A stretch of DNA of 64,000 nucleotides from Acuticoccus sediminis (lineage in GTDB: Bacteria > Pseudomonadota > Alphaproteobacteria > Rhizobiales > Amorphaceae), in contig NZ_QHHQ01000003.1 in NCBI RefSeq assembly GCF_003258595.1, positions 372,001 to 436,000 on the forward strand. The letters run 5' to 3'. A program made the translations under genes and the position numbers. Below are positions 1-10,277 of the stretch, piece after piece (positions within the stretch are counted from its first letter, which is position 1; the number at the start of each line of letters is the position of its first letter). The notes beneath the pieces are model-generated. The model was not told the origin of the DNA, ran no database searches, and saw only the letters and a list, made by a program, of their open reading frames with translations.

Positions 1-625
1 CGTCGAGGGAGCCGGAGATGTCCGGCAGGATCGTCGGCATGAGGCCGAAGTCCTCGAAGATCGTCCTGAGCTCGTCGAGGTCGCCGGGCGACAGGTGCGC
101 GCCGGGCAGGACGTTCACGCAGCGGGGGTGCCGCTCCCCGCGCCAGGGCTCCACCAGCGCCTCGACGGCGCGCGTCACGGTCTTCGCCCAGCCGTCTTCG
201 AAGGCCCCCTTGAAGTCGGGCGTCGAGACGGTGACGAGGGCGAGCCTCGCGTACTCGGGGTGGCGCTCACGGAAGAGCTTGATGAAGCCGTCAAGGTCGT
301 CGCCCTTGGTCTCGGTGACGCCCGTCGAACAGATCCCGATCACCTCGGGGTTCGTGCGCCTGGCGATGTTGAGGATCGCCTCCTCCACGTTTTCATAGCC
401 ACCCAGCACCGTCGCGACCTCGCTCATCGCCGTCGTCTGGAGCGGGATCGACTCCTTGAAGTGACGGGTGAAGAGGACGAGGCCGAAGGAGGTGCAACCC
501 TGACTGCCGTGCAGCAGCGGCATCGCGCCCCTCAGGCCCATGACGGCGAGCGCGCCGCCGATGGGCTGGCTCATCTTGAGCGGATTGACGGTGCAGGATT
601 TTTTCGACGCGCGGACCGTCGCCAT
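1..625 (-). CDS. nifN: NifN, nitrogenase FeMo-cofactor scaffold subunit (partial, C-terminus off window)
   Basis: An open frame runs from ATG at 625 to the left edge, about 208 residues without a stop. NifN pairs with NifE as the scaffold on which the NifB-co precursor matures to FeMo-co. Visible here are an N-terminal SCTVNPLKMSQPIGGALA segment, a GSQGCTSF motif holding the conserved Cys and a CSTGVTETKGDDL motif, all typical of NifN/NifK-like proteins. The start lies 4 bases after the nifE stop, so the two are almost certainly translated from one mRNA. The first cysteine motif, MPLLHGSQGC, separates it from NifK, which is the complete gene at 2286-3845. The C-terminal half is outside the window. 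Confidence 0.93.
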   Translation of the reverse strand, partial: MATVRASKKSCTVNPLKMSQPIGGALAVMGLRGAMPLLHGSQGCTSFGLVLFTRHFKESIPLQTTAMSEVATVLGGYENVEEAILNIARRTNPEVIGICSTGVTETKGDDLDGFIKLFRERHPEYARLALVTVSTPDFKGAFEDGWAKTVTRAVEALVEPWRGERHPRCVNVLPGAHLSPGDLDELRTIFEDFGLMPTILPDISGSLD

Positions 626-629
626 CGTC

Positions 630-2135
630 CTACTCCACTGCCTGGAGCGCGGGAGTGGGGCTCGCCATCGGCGTGACCGGAACCGCGGTCGGCGCGCTCG
701 CCGCGACGGTCGCCGCGTCCGGCTGGGCGATGGCGCGCTCCTGCCAGGTCGCCTCGACCTCCCATGGCGGACGGCGGCGCACCTCGGCCCACACCGGGTT
801 GAGGAGCGCCTTCTCGATCTCCGTCAGGAGCGTCACCATCCCGACATAGCCCATGTAGGCGTGGTGGCGCTCCTGGTTGATGTCGAGCCAGGGCATGAAC
901 GCCTTGAGCGCCACGAATTGGGACCGCGCGCCGGACAGCATGATGTCGGCTCTCGCGTCGCGGAGCATCTTGTACATCTCGCGCGGCGTCATGTTCTCGA
1001 TCATGTGGGCGTCCTCGCCCATCAGCTTCTTGATCTTCTCCTTGTCCTCCCTGGTCGACTTCTTCACCGAGGTGCCGACCAGCTCCAACCCAGCCTCCTG
1101 CAGCGCCGCGACGACGGACCAGGACTTCACGCCGCCGGTGATGAGCAGCACCTTCTTGCCGGCAAAGCGCGGGCGGAACGGCCGGATCGCGGCCCAGGCC
1201 TTCGCCTCCTCACGGGCGATGAGCGCCTCGGTGCGGTCCATCAGCTCCGGATCGGCGCCCTGCTGGACGAGAAGGCCGGCGATCTGGCGCAGCGCATCTG
1301 ACGAGTCCTCGATGCCGTAGAACGAGCCCTCGAAGTACGGGATGCCGTAGCGCTCCTCCATCTTGCGGGCGACGTTGATCATCGCCTTGGAGCACACCAT
1401 CATCGCCGCCCTGGCACGGTGGGACATGGCGACGTCGCGGTACTTCGCGTCGCCCGAGATGCAGGCGCGGATGCGGATGCCGAGTTCGTCGAGCAGCGGC
1501 TTCACCTGCCAAAGCTCGCCCGACAGGTTGTACTCGCCGATGATGTTGATGTCGTAGGGTGAGACGTCGTCCGGCTCGATGGTGCCGATGACATGTTCCA
1601 GCAGGGCTTCACCCGCGAGCTTGTTGCCGAGGTTCTTCGCGCCGACGAAGCCCGGCGAGTTCACCGGGATCACGGGCTTGCCAAACTTCTCGGCTGCCGC
1701 CCTGCAGACGGCGTTGATGTCGTCGCCGATCATCGCCGGCACGCACGTCTGATAGACGAAGATCGCCTCGGGGTCGTGGCTGTCGAGGATCTGGCGGATG
1801 GCCTTGAAGAGCCGCTTCTCACCCCCGAAGACGACGTCGTGCTCGGTGATGTCGGTGGTGAAGCCGGTGCGCCAGAGCTGGCTGCCGGAGGATTTTGCGC
1901 CCCGGTTGTCCCACGAGTTGCCCTCGCAGGCGATCGGACCGTGGACGAGATGGGCGACGTCCGTGAACGGCTGCAACGCGATCTTGGCGCCGTCGAAGGC
2001 GCATCCGCCGGCGGCGCCGCCGGGCTGCAGCGCCTTGGTGCAGCCCTTCTTGCGGTCCTTGGCAGATTTCGCCTGGTTCTTTCCGCATCCCGGCTCGTTG
2101 AAGACGTCCTGGATGGTGGCCGACAATGAAGCCAT
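630..2135 (-). CDS. nifE: NifE, FeMo-cofactor scaffold subunit
   Basis: 501 residues from ATG 2135, preceded by GGAGAGG; the frame could open 51 bases earlier, but that extension is arginine/proline-rich and has no SD. NifE forms an alpha2beta2 complex with NifN and holds the FeMo-co precursor before transfer to NifDK. The N-terminal GCGKNQAKSAKDRKKGC, the HGPIACEGNSWDNR motif, YQTCVPAMIGDD and the C-terminal NQERHHAYMGYVG segment are all characteristic. It resembles NifD but lacks the Nif[12 protein letters not shown] cofactor-histidine motif. It lies downstream of nifHDK after a two-hairpin spacer, and nifN follows at once. The last 35 residues are Ala/Pro/Val-rich, a lineage-specific tail. 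Confidence 0.96.
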   Translation of the reverse strand: MASLSATIQDVFNEPGCGKNQAKSAKDRKKGCTKALQPGGAAGGCAFDGAKIALQPFTDVAHLVHGPIACEGNSWDNRGAKSSGSQLWRTGFTTDITEHDVVFGGEKRLFKAIRQILDSHDPEAIFVYQTCVPAMIGDDINAVCRAAAEKFGKPVIPVNSPGFVGAKNLGNKLAGEALLEHVIGTIEPDDVSPYDINIIGEYNLSGELWQVKPLLDELGIRIRACISGDAKYRDVAMSHRARAAMMVCSKAMINVARKMEERYGIPYFEGSFYGIEDSSDALRQIAGLLVQQGADPELMDRTEALIAREEAKAWAAIRPFRPRFAGKKVLLITGGVKSWSVVAALQEAGLELVGTSVKKSTREDKEKIKKLMGEDAHMIENMTPREMYKMLRDARADIMLSGARSQFVALKAFMPWLDINQERHHAYMGYVGMVTLLTEIEKALLNPVWAEVRRRPPWEVEATWQERAIAQPDAATVAASAPTAVPVTPMASPTPALQAVE

Positions 2136-2165
2136 CTCGCCTCTCCGGTGTTGATCAGGTGGAGA

Positions 2166-2222
2166 CGCCCGGTGGCGCGGAGCCACCGGGCGTGGAGCGG
2201 GCGATGAGTCCCCGCTCCACGC
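2166..2222 (-). other. Tandem perfect hairpins in the nifK-nifE spacer
   Basis: Two adjacent perfect inverted repeats fill the spacer. The first has an 11-bp stem, 2166-2176 with 2182-2192, and a 5-base loop. The second has a 12-bp stem, 2190-2201 with 2211-2222, and a 9-base loop. They share bases 2190-2192, so both full stems cannot form at once. No U-tract follows. Inference: an mRNA processing/stability or attenuation element that lets nifHDK message exceed nifEN message. Confidence 0.75.
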
Positions 2223-2285
2223 TCGCTCTGGACGCGCATTCCGGGCGGTAGACCGGGTCCACGTGTTCCGAATGCGCGGGAGGCA

Positions 2286-3845
2286 TCAGCGGATGATGTC
2301 GTAGGAGTAGTCGGTCTTGGACGGGACGTTGGTGTTCTTGTCCATCTCGTCGAAGATCTTGTCGAGGATCGTCACGAGAACGTTCAGGCCGCCCTGATAG
2401 CCCCACACCGGGTAGCGGTGCTTGTGGTGCCGGTCGAAGATCGGGAAGCCGAGGCGGATGAGCGGGGTGCCCGTATCGCGCTCCAGGTACTTGCCGTAGG
2501 TATTGCCGATGAGGAAGTCGACCGGCTCGGTGAAGAGCAGCGAGCGCATGTGCCACAGGTCCTTGCCCGCGTAGGCCTTGCAGTCCGCCCCGAACGGCGA
2601 GGACGCGAAGACCTCCTCCATCCTGGCCGCCCACGCCTTGCCGCCATTGGTGGACAACACGTGGACCGGCTCGGCGCCCAGTTCAAGGAGGAACTTGGAG
2701 AGGCCGATCGTGAGGTCCGGGTCGCCGTAGATGGCGAAGCGCTTGCCGTGGATGTGGGCCTGGCTGTCGGCGATCGCGTCGACCAGCCGGCCACGCTCCT
2801 TGTCCAGAGCCTCGGGGATCTTCACGCCGGCGAGGCGGGCGACCTCCATGAGGAACTGGTCCGTCCCGGCGACGCCGACCGGATGGTGGAAGGAGGCGAC
2901 CTCGTGGCCGTGACCCTCGATCATCGGCAGCGTCTTCTCGGTGCAGAAGTGCTGCATGGAGACGGTGGCCCTGGCGTGGATCGCGTTCGCCGCCTCCTCC
3001 AGAGTGGTCCCGCCGTCGTACATGCGGAACTCGCCGTCGGTCGGCGTGTCGAAGACGTCGGAGTTGTCGCCCAGCAGCGTGTACTCGACGCCCATCAGGT
3101 CGAAGATGCGCTTCACCTCGCGCATGTTGCCGACGCAGTAGCCGTCGAAGCCGCCGATGAAGTTGATCGAGCCGTTCACCTGGCGCTCCAGCTTCGGCGC
3201 TGTGCCGGCCTTGCCGTCCCAGAAGTGTTCGACGATGCCCTTCAGCGCATTGTCGTAGCCGGTGACGTGGCTGCCGACGAAGGCCGGCGTGTGGGCGAAG
3301 GGAACGTCGAAGTCGGCGGGCAGCGATTCCTTTTCCTTCGCCGTCTTGATGAAGGCGTTGAGGTCGTCACCGATGACCTCCGCCATGCAGGTCGTGGAGA
3401 CCGCGATCATCTTCGGCTTGTAGAGGCTGTAGGTGTTGGCGAGGCCGTCCACCATGTTGTTGAGGCCGCCGAAGACCGCCGCATCCTCGGTCATCGAGGA
3501 GGAGACGCACGAGGTCGGCTCCTTGAAGTGGCGCGACAGGTGGGAGCGGTAGTAGGCCACGCAGCCCTGCGAGCCGTGGACGAAGGGGATCGTGCCCTCG
3601 AACCCGGTCGCCACGAACACCGCGCCGAGCGGCTGGCAGGCCTTGGCCGGGTTCACCGTCAATGCCTCGCGGGCGAAGTTCTTGTCCTTGTACTCTTCCG
3701 TCTTGGTCCACTCCCTGACCCGCTCGATATCCTCCGCGGGCTTCGGGTTCTCGAACATGCGGCGCTTGTTCTCCAGCATCTGCTGGTATTCCGGACCGCG
3801 GAAGAGCTCGAAGTGGTCGAGCACGTTGTCAGCGTTCTGCGTCAT
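2286..3845 (-). CDS. nifK: NifK, Mo-nitrogenase MoFe protein beta subunit
   Basis: 519 residues, close to the family length of about 520. NifK forms the MoFe protein with NifD and supplies half of the P-cluster ligands. The three P-cluster cysteines are at 70 (KACQPLG), 95 (HGSQGC) and 153 ([12 protein letters not shown]), matching the spacing in well-studied NifK proteins. The C-terminus ends DYSYDIIR, as in NifK. Start ATG 3845. The gene follows nifD after a 69-base spacer with a hairpin and precedes nifE. Nothing suggests the V- or Fe-only paralogs. Confidence 0.98.
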   Translation of the reverse strand: MTQNADNVLDHFELFRGPEYQQMLENKRRMFENPKPAEDIERVREWTKTEEYKDKNFAREALTVNPAKACQPLGAVFVATGFEGTIPFVHGSQGCVAYYRSHLSRHFKEPTSCVSSSMTEDAAVFGGLNNMVDGLANTYSLYKPKMIAVSTTCMAEVIGDDLNAFIKTAKEKESLPADFDVPFAHTPAFVGSHVTGYDNALKGIVEHFWDGKAGTAPKLERQVNGSINFIGGFDGYCVGNMREVKRIFDLMGVEYTLLGDNSDVFDTPTDGEFRMYDGGTTLEEAANAIHARATVSMQHFCTEKTLPMIEGHGHEVASFHHPVGVAGTDQFLMEVARLAGVKIPEALDKERGRLVDAIADSQAHIHGKRFAIYGDPDLTIGLSKFLLELGAEPVHVLSTNGGKAWAARMEEVFASSPFGADCKAYAGKDLWHMRSLLFTEPVDFLIGNTYGKYLERDTGTPLIRLGFPIFDRHHKHRYPVWGYQGGLNVLVTILDKIFDEMDKNTNVPSKTDYSYDIIR

Positions 3846-3877
3846 GTCAGATCCTCATTCCATGAGATGCCGGGGGA

Positions 3878-3904
3878 CCGGCCCCGCCCTTGTCGCGGGG
3901 CCGG
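3878..3904 (-). other. Hairpin in the nifD-nifK spacer
   Basis: A perfect 10-bp GC-rich stem, 3878-3887 with 3895-3904, and a 7-base loop lie between the nifD stop (3915) and nifK start (3845). No U-tract follows, so it is more likely a 3'-end stabiliser or processing site than a terminator. Confidence 0.7.
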
Positions 3905-3914
3905 ACAGGCGCGA

Positions 3915-5414
3915 TTACTCGGCGGCCATCAGCATCGGCTTGGGGGTTTGCTTCCAGGGAGCCTGGGGCAGGTTCCAGACGGGGGCGTTGATCGCCATGT
4001 CCATGTCGCGGGCGAAGATCGCGAACCCGTCGTAGCCGTGGTAGGGGCCCGAGTAGTCCCACGAGTGCATCTGGCGGAACGGCACGCCCATCTTCTGGAA
4101 GACGTACTTCTCCTTGATGCCTGAGCCGACCAGATCCGGCTGGATCGTCTCGACGAACTTCTCGAACTCGTAGCCGGTCACGTCGTCGTAGATCAGCGTT
4201 CCGTCCTTCACGTAGTGCTGGGCGGTGCGTTGATAGTCGTCGTTGTGGCCGAACTCGTACCCGGTGCCGACGACCTCCATGCCGAGGTCCTCGTAGGCGC
4301 CGATGACGTGGCGCGGGCGCAGGCCGCCGACGAAGAGCATCACGGTCTTGCCTTCCAGCCGCGGCCGGTACCGGGCGATGACCTGGTCCATCAGCGGCTG
4401 GTACTTCGCGATGACGCGCTCGGCGCCCTCCTTGACCTTGTCGTCGAAGAAGCCGGCGATCTTGCGCAGCGACTCGGCGATCTTGGACGGACCGAAGAAG
4501 TTGTACTCGCACCAGGGGATGCCGTACTTCTCTTCCATGTGCCGCGAGATGTAGTTCATCGAGCGGTAGCAGTGCAGGACGTTGAGCTTGACGCGCGGCG
4601 TCGCCTCCAGCTCGGCGAGCGTGCCGTCGCCGGACCACTGCGCGACGACCCGCAGGCCCATCTCCTCCAGCAGGATGCGCGAGGACCACGCGTCGCCGCC
4701 GATGTTGTAGTCGCCGATGATGGCGATGTCGTACGGTCCGGGCTCGATCTTCGGCTCGGCGCTCATGTCCAGCTTGTCGAAGACGAAGTCGCGCACCGCG
4801 TCGTTGGCGATGTGGTGGCCGAGCGACTGGGACACGCCGCGGAAGCCTTCGCAGCGGACCGGGACGATCGTCTTGCTGTATTCCTTGGACTTCTGCTTCG
4901 AGACGGCCTCGATGTCGTCGCCGATGAGGCCGATCGGGCACTCGGACTGGACGGTGATGCCGTTGTTGAGCGGGAACAGCTCCTCGATCTCGTCCATGAT
5001 CTTGGCGAGCTTCTTGTCACCGCCGAAGACGATGTCCTTCTCCTGGAAGTCGGAGGTGAACTGCATCGTCACGAAGGTGTCCACGCCAGTGGTGCCGATG
5101 TAGTAGTTGCGCCGCGCGGCCCAGGAATACTGGCCGCAGCCGACCGGACCGTGGGAGATGTGGATCATGTCCTTGATCGGACCCCACACCACGCCCTTCG
5201 AGCCGGCGTAGGCGCAGCCGCGGATGGTCATCACGCCCGGGATGGACTTCAGGTTCGACTTCACGCCGCAGTCGGACTTGCCGTCGTTGTGCACGTTGAG
5301 GTGCTTGGCGCGCCGCTTGGCGGATTTCGCCGGGTAGGCTTTCAGGACGTCGTCGATCAATTCCCGGTTGCGGGCCTTGACCTCGTCGACACTTGCGTCT
5401 TTGGGCAAGCTCAT
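3915..5414 (-). CDS. nifD: NifD, Mo-nitrogenase MoFe protein alpha subunit
   Basis: 499 residues from ATG 5414 with AGGGAA upstream; the longer frame to 5450 has no support. It carries the FeMo-cofactor active site for N2 reduction. P-cluster cysteines are at 67 ([11 protein letters not shown]), 93 ([10 protein letters not shown]) and 159 ([11 protein letters not shown]). The FeMo-co ligands are Cys282 ([11 protein letters not shown]) and His450 ([13 protein letters not shown]). The residues around SLGHH, near the homologs of Gln191 and His195, are also present. This is the molybdenum form. It is second in nifHDK, with hairpins in the spacers on both sides. Confidence 0.98.
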   Translation of the reverse strand: MSLPKDASVDEVKARNRELIDDVLKAYPAKSAKRRAKHLNVHNDGKSDCGVKSNLKSIPGVMTIRGCAYAGSKGVVWGPIKDMIHISHGPVGCGQYSWAARRNYYIGTTGVDTFVTMQFTSDFQEKDIVFGGDKKLAKIMDEIEELFPLNNGITVQSECPIGLIGDDIEAVSKQKSKEYSKTIVPVRCEGFRGVSQSLGHHIANDAVRDFVFDKLDMSAEPKIEPGPYDIAIIGDYNIGGDAWSSRILLEEMGLRVVAQWSGDGTLAELEATPRVKLNVLHCYRSMNYISRHMEEKYGIPWCEYNFFGPSKIAESLRKIAGFFDDKVKEGAERVIAKYQPLMDQVIARYRPRLEGKTVMLFVGGLRPRHVIGAYEDLGMEVVGTGYEFGHNDDYQRTAQHYVKDGTLIYDDVTGYEFEKFVETIQPDLVGSGIKEKYVFQKMGVPFRQMHSWDYSGPYHGYDGFAIFARDMDMAINAPVWNLPQAPWKQTPKPMLMAAE

Positions 5415-5456
5415 TGGAATTCCCTCGTGTTTGCAGATGGTCCGGGCCACCGGGAT

Positions 5457-5481
5457 CCCGGCCCCCGCATGGAGGGCCGGG
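5457..5481 (-). other. Hairpin in the nifH-nifD spacer
   Basis: A perfect 8-bp stem, 5457-5464 with 5474-5481 (extendable by one G-U pair), and a 9-base loop. A stem-loop between nifH and nifD is known in several diazotrophs to stabilise nifH message. Position and GC content fit that role here, by inference. Confidence 0.65.
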
Positions 5482-5496
5482 GCCGTCGGGCGGGCG

Positions 5497-6540
<1,044 letters not shown>

Positions 6541-6574
6541 TCAGCCCTCACTGGCCGTTCCGCACACCCCATCT

Positions 6575-6589
6575 TCAACGGATGTGCCA
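6575..6589 (-). promoter_or_regulatory. Sigma-54 type promoter of nifH (non-consensus -12)
   Basis: Read on the minus strand, TGGCAC (6589-6584), 5 bases, then TTGA (6578-6575). The -24 box is perfect, but the -12 box is TTGA rather than TTGC. The predicted start near 6563 gives a leader of about 180 bases. The TGT-N10-ACA site centred near 6685 sits about 120 bases upstream, a normal NifA distance. No better match was seen. Confidence 0.65.
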
Positions 6590-6667
6590 GCCCCGGTCGG
6601 GCCTTCCAATGCACTGAATTATCGGCTGAAATTGTCTCTGGCGGGCGAAGGCCGCCGCGCGCCGCCC

Positions 6668-6714
6668 CCGACAACCATGTTGTGGGACCGACAAAACAAT
6701 ACAGTCATTGTCGG
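6668..6714. repeat. Three CCGACAA heptamers phased at 20 bp around the NifA site
   Basis: CCGACAA occurs at 6668-6674 and 6688-6694, and its complement TTGTCGG at 6708-6714. The three start exactly 20 bases apart, about two helical turns. The second overlaps the ACA half of the NifA site. Spacing and overlap suggest an operator for another regulator, but none is identified. Confidence 0.6.
6678..6693. promoter_or_regulatory. NifA upstream activator site in the nifH/receiver intergenic region
   Basis: A perfect TGT-N10-ACA site: TGT at 6678-6680, ACA at 6691-6693. It is about 120 bases upstream of the predicted nifH start and about 155 upstream of the predicted start of the divergent receiver gene, so one site could serve both. 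Confidence 0.8.
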
Positions 6715-6814
6715 GCAAGGCCGGGGTCTTCGTTGGGCATCCAGACCGGATCGACTGTCAACGACCCGCCGGGCACCAGCGAATATTGGGCCCGCGCGCG
6801 GGACGGACGCGGAC

Positions 6815-6829
6815 TGGAACACTCCTTGC
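6815..6829 (+). promoter_or_regulatory. Sigma-54 promoter of the receiver/rhodanese genes
   Basis: TGGAAC, 5 bases, TTGC; the invariant GG (6816-6817) and GC (6828-6829) are separated by exactly 10. It points to the gene at 6888, with a predicted start near 6841. The -24 box differs from TGGCAC at one base. Confidence 0.8.
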
Positions 6830-6887
6830 GCAACCGAACGTGATCCGGCCCATCCGGCGCCGGCCTCGAGCGATCCGGAGAATGCCC

Positions 6888-7320
6888 ATGCAGATCGGTG
6901 TCGAGACCTCCAAGGCCGTCGACCAGCGACGCGTGTTCGTCATCGACGCGGACGACGTCACCCGCACCGTCCTCCAGTTCATGCTGCAGGACGAGATCGA
7001 GACCCACGAAGTCGCCTCCCTCGACGAGGCCTTCGTGAAGGGGGTCGACTGGCTGAAGCCGCACCTCATCCTCCTCGGCGCGTCCCTGCTGAGCGGGAAC
7101 GCCCAAGGCGTCGTTGCCGAGATCTTTCAGCGCTTCGGCGGGGTTCGCCTCGTCATCGTCGCGGACGCCAGCGACGATCCGGCCGTCACCGCGGCGCTGC
7201 GTGCAGGCGCGCACGGCACCATCCTCAAGCCCCCTCACCCTCGAGGCGGTGCGCAGGAAGGTGGACACGGTCCTCGGCCGTACCGGCGCCGCACCGCTCG
7301 TCACCCTCCCCGGCCTCTAA
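6888..7320 (+). pseudogene. Degenerate response-regulator receiver protein, frameshifted near its end
   Basis: A receiver-like domain starts at ATG 6888 (CGGAG 7 bases upstream; ATG 6882 is also in frame). The beta1 acidic patch (FVIDADD, residues 18-23) and the beta5 lysine (TILKP, Lys114) are present. The phosphoacceptor aspartate is replaced by glycine at about residue 64 (LILLGAS), so phosphorylation is unlikely. At a run of five C at 7230-7234 the frame shifts. Removing one C restores a natural end (KPLTLEAVRRKVDTVLG...) with stop TAA at 7318-7320, about 144 residues in all. As written, the frame instead reads through into the rhodanese gene. This could be a real indel, slippage or a sequencing error. 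Confidence 0.7.
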
Positions 7321-7343
7321 CGACACGACGAAGGATTTCCGAC

Positions 7344-7733
7344 ATGACACGACAGGTGTTCCGACACATCGACGTCGCCGATGCGCTGACGCTTCTCGAC
7401 AGCCCGGGCATTCGGGTCTTCGACATTCGCGACAAGGGTTCGTACGACAAGCGACACGTCGACGGCGCCCGCCACCTGACGATCCTCGACTTCGAAACCG
7501 TCATCAAGACGACGGCGCGGGACACGGTCGTCCTCGTGTACTGCTACCACGGCTTCGCCAGCCAGGAGTACGCGGCCGCGTTCTGCGACTTCGGCTTCCA
7601 GACCGTCTACAGCCTCGACGGCGGGTTCGAGGCGTGGGCGCAGGCGGTCGACCAGCCCCCGGTGCGCGGCGACGCCGGCTGGCTCGCCCGCGGACAACGC
7701 GGTGCCGCCCCGCGCCACGCCGCCGCAGGCTGA
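7344..7733 (+). CDS. Single-domain rhodanese, GlpE-like, nif-associated
   Basis: 129 residues from ATG 7344 with GAAGGA upstream. One rhodanese domain fills residues 1-108. The active-site loop CYHGFAS carries the persulfide cysteine, followed by the typical VYSLDGGFEAW. Such proteins carry sulfane sulfur on cysteine. Its place between nifH and sufBCDS, under a sigma-54 promoter, suggests sulfur handling for nitrogenase cluster assembly, possibly replacing a missing SufE/SufU partner; that is inference. The mutated receiver frame upstream runs directly into it. Confidence 0.85.
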   Translation: MTRQVFRHIDVADALTLLDSPGIRVFDIRDKGSYDKRHVDGARHLTILDFETVIKTTARDTVVLVYCYHGFASQEYAAAFCDFGFQTVYSLDGGFEAWAQAVDQPPVRGDAGWLARGQRGAAPRHAAAG

Positions 7734-7758
7734 GCGACCGCCCCGTCCGCTGCCGGCA

Positions 7759-7798
7759 TGTCCTTGATCCGACACTGACCCGTGTGGGAACCCTGACA
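7759..7798 (+). promoter_or_regulatory. Two tandem NifA upstream activator sites before sufB
   Basis: Two perfect TGT-N10-ACA sites, at 7759-7774 and 7783-7798, with centres 24 bases apart. They lie about 130 and 106 bases upstream of the predicted sufB transcription start. The second overlaps an inverted repeat, GGGAACC at 7786-7792 with GGTTCCC at 7804-7810. They lie in the 346-base gap 7734-8079, which also holds the sigma-54 promoter and the leader. Confidence 0.88.
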
Positions 7799-7870
7799 AT
7801 GGCGGTTCCCGCACACCACCCGCGTCCGAGGTCGCGTCCCATTCGGCGCACTTTTCCCGGTCTTTGACGC

Positions 7871-7885
7871 TGGCACACCCTTTGC
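7871..7885 (+). promoter_or_regulatory. Consensus sigma-54 promoter of the suf-irr-nifV string
   Basis: TGGCAC (7871-7876), five bases, TTGC (7882-7885): a perfect -24/-12 match. Transcription should begin near 7897, leaving a leader of about 180 bases before sufB. With the two NifA sites upstream this is the best-formed nif promoter in the window. Confidence 0.9.
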
Positions 7886-8017
7886 GGTGCCCATCCGGCA
7901 AGGTTCGTCTCGAAGTTTTCCAGTTCTACGAACACGGACCCGGGCCGGCTTTCTGACATCCGTTCGAATTGTCGCGCTCGGCGACCTGAGAACCGTGTGG
8001 CTGGCCGTTGCGTGATC

Positions 8018-8047
8018 TGCCGGACGTCGGGCGTCGATGGTCCGGCA
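8018..8047 (+). other. Hairpin in the sufB leader
   Basis: A perfect 8-bp stem, TGCCGGAC (8018-8025) with GTCCGGCA (8040-8047), and a 14-base loop, ending 32 bases before the sufB start. It may affect translation or stability; no known riboswitch is recognised. Confidence 0.45.
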
Positions 8048-8079
8048 CGTCGAGTATTCAACAACGTCGGGAGTCTGAC

Positions 8080-9527
<1,448 letters not shown>

Positions 9528-9528
<1 letters not shown>

Positions 9529-10277
9529 TGCTTACCATCGAGAATCTTTTCGTATCGGTCGAAGACAAGCCCATCCTCAAGGGCCTCGATCTCACCGTCC
9601 CCGCCGGACAGGTGCATGCGATCATGGGACCCAACGGCGCCGGCAAGTCCACCACCTCCTACACCATCGCCGGCCGCGAAGGGTACGACGTGACCGGCGG
9701 CCGCATCCTCCTCGACGGGGAGGAGATCACCGGTCTCGCCCCGGACGAGCGTGCCGAGAAGGGCGTCTTCCTCGCCTTCCAGTCGCCCATCGAGATCCCG
9801 GGCGTTTCGACCATGAATTTTCTCAAGACGAGCGTGAACGGCATGCGCCGGCGGCGCGGTCAGGACGAATACGACACCGTCTCGTTCCTTCGCCGCGTGC
9901 GCGAGGTCGCCCGCGCGCTCAATGTCACCGAGGACATGCTGAAGCGTACCCTCAACACCGGCTTCTCCGGCGGCGAGCGCAAGCGCAACGAAGTGCTCCA
10001 GATGACCCTGCTGGAGCCCAAGCTCGCGATCCTCGACGAGACGGACTCCGGCCTCGACATCGACGCGCTGCGCCTCGTCTCCGAGGGAGTCAACGCGCTG
10101 CGCGCGCCTGACCGCTCCTTCCTCGTGATCACCCACTACCAGCGCCTCCTCGACTACATCGAGCCGGACGTCGTCCACATCTTCGCCGACGGCAGGATCG
10201 TCATGTCCGGCGACAAGACGCTCGCCAGACGCCTCGAGGACTACGGCTACGACACCGTCATCGCCGAGGCGGCGTGA
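9528..10277 (+). CDS. sufC: SufC, ATPase of the SufBCD complex
   Basis: 249 residues; ATG 9528 overlaps the sufB stop by one base. An ABC-type ATPase that drives conformational change in SufBC2D. Walker A is GPNGAGKSTT, the signature is FSGGERKRNEV, Walker B is LAILDETDSGLD and the H-loop is ITHYQRLL. Length and the ETDSGLDIDAL segment are specific to SufC rather than a transporter ATPase. Confidence 0.97.

Noticed and set aside
1-398. Plus-strand frames at the left edge
   Set aside because: Antisense of nifN, which carries clear conserved motifs on the minus strand.
2418-4124. Long plus-strand frame opposite nifK
   Set aside because: Shadow of nifK/nifD: GC-rich codon structure keeps the opposite strand open; no SD or family resemblance.
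7786-7810. Inverted repeat after the rhodanese gene as a terminator
   Set aside because: No U-tract follows and it overlaps the second NifA site, so it is treated as part of the regulatory region.
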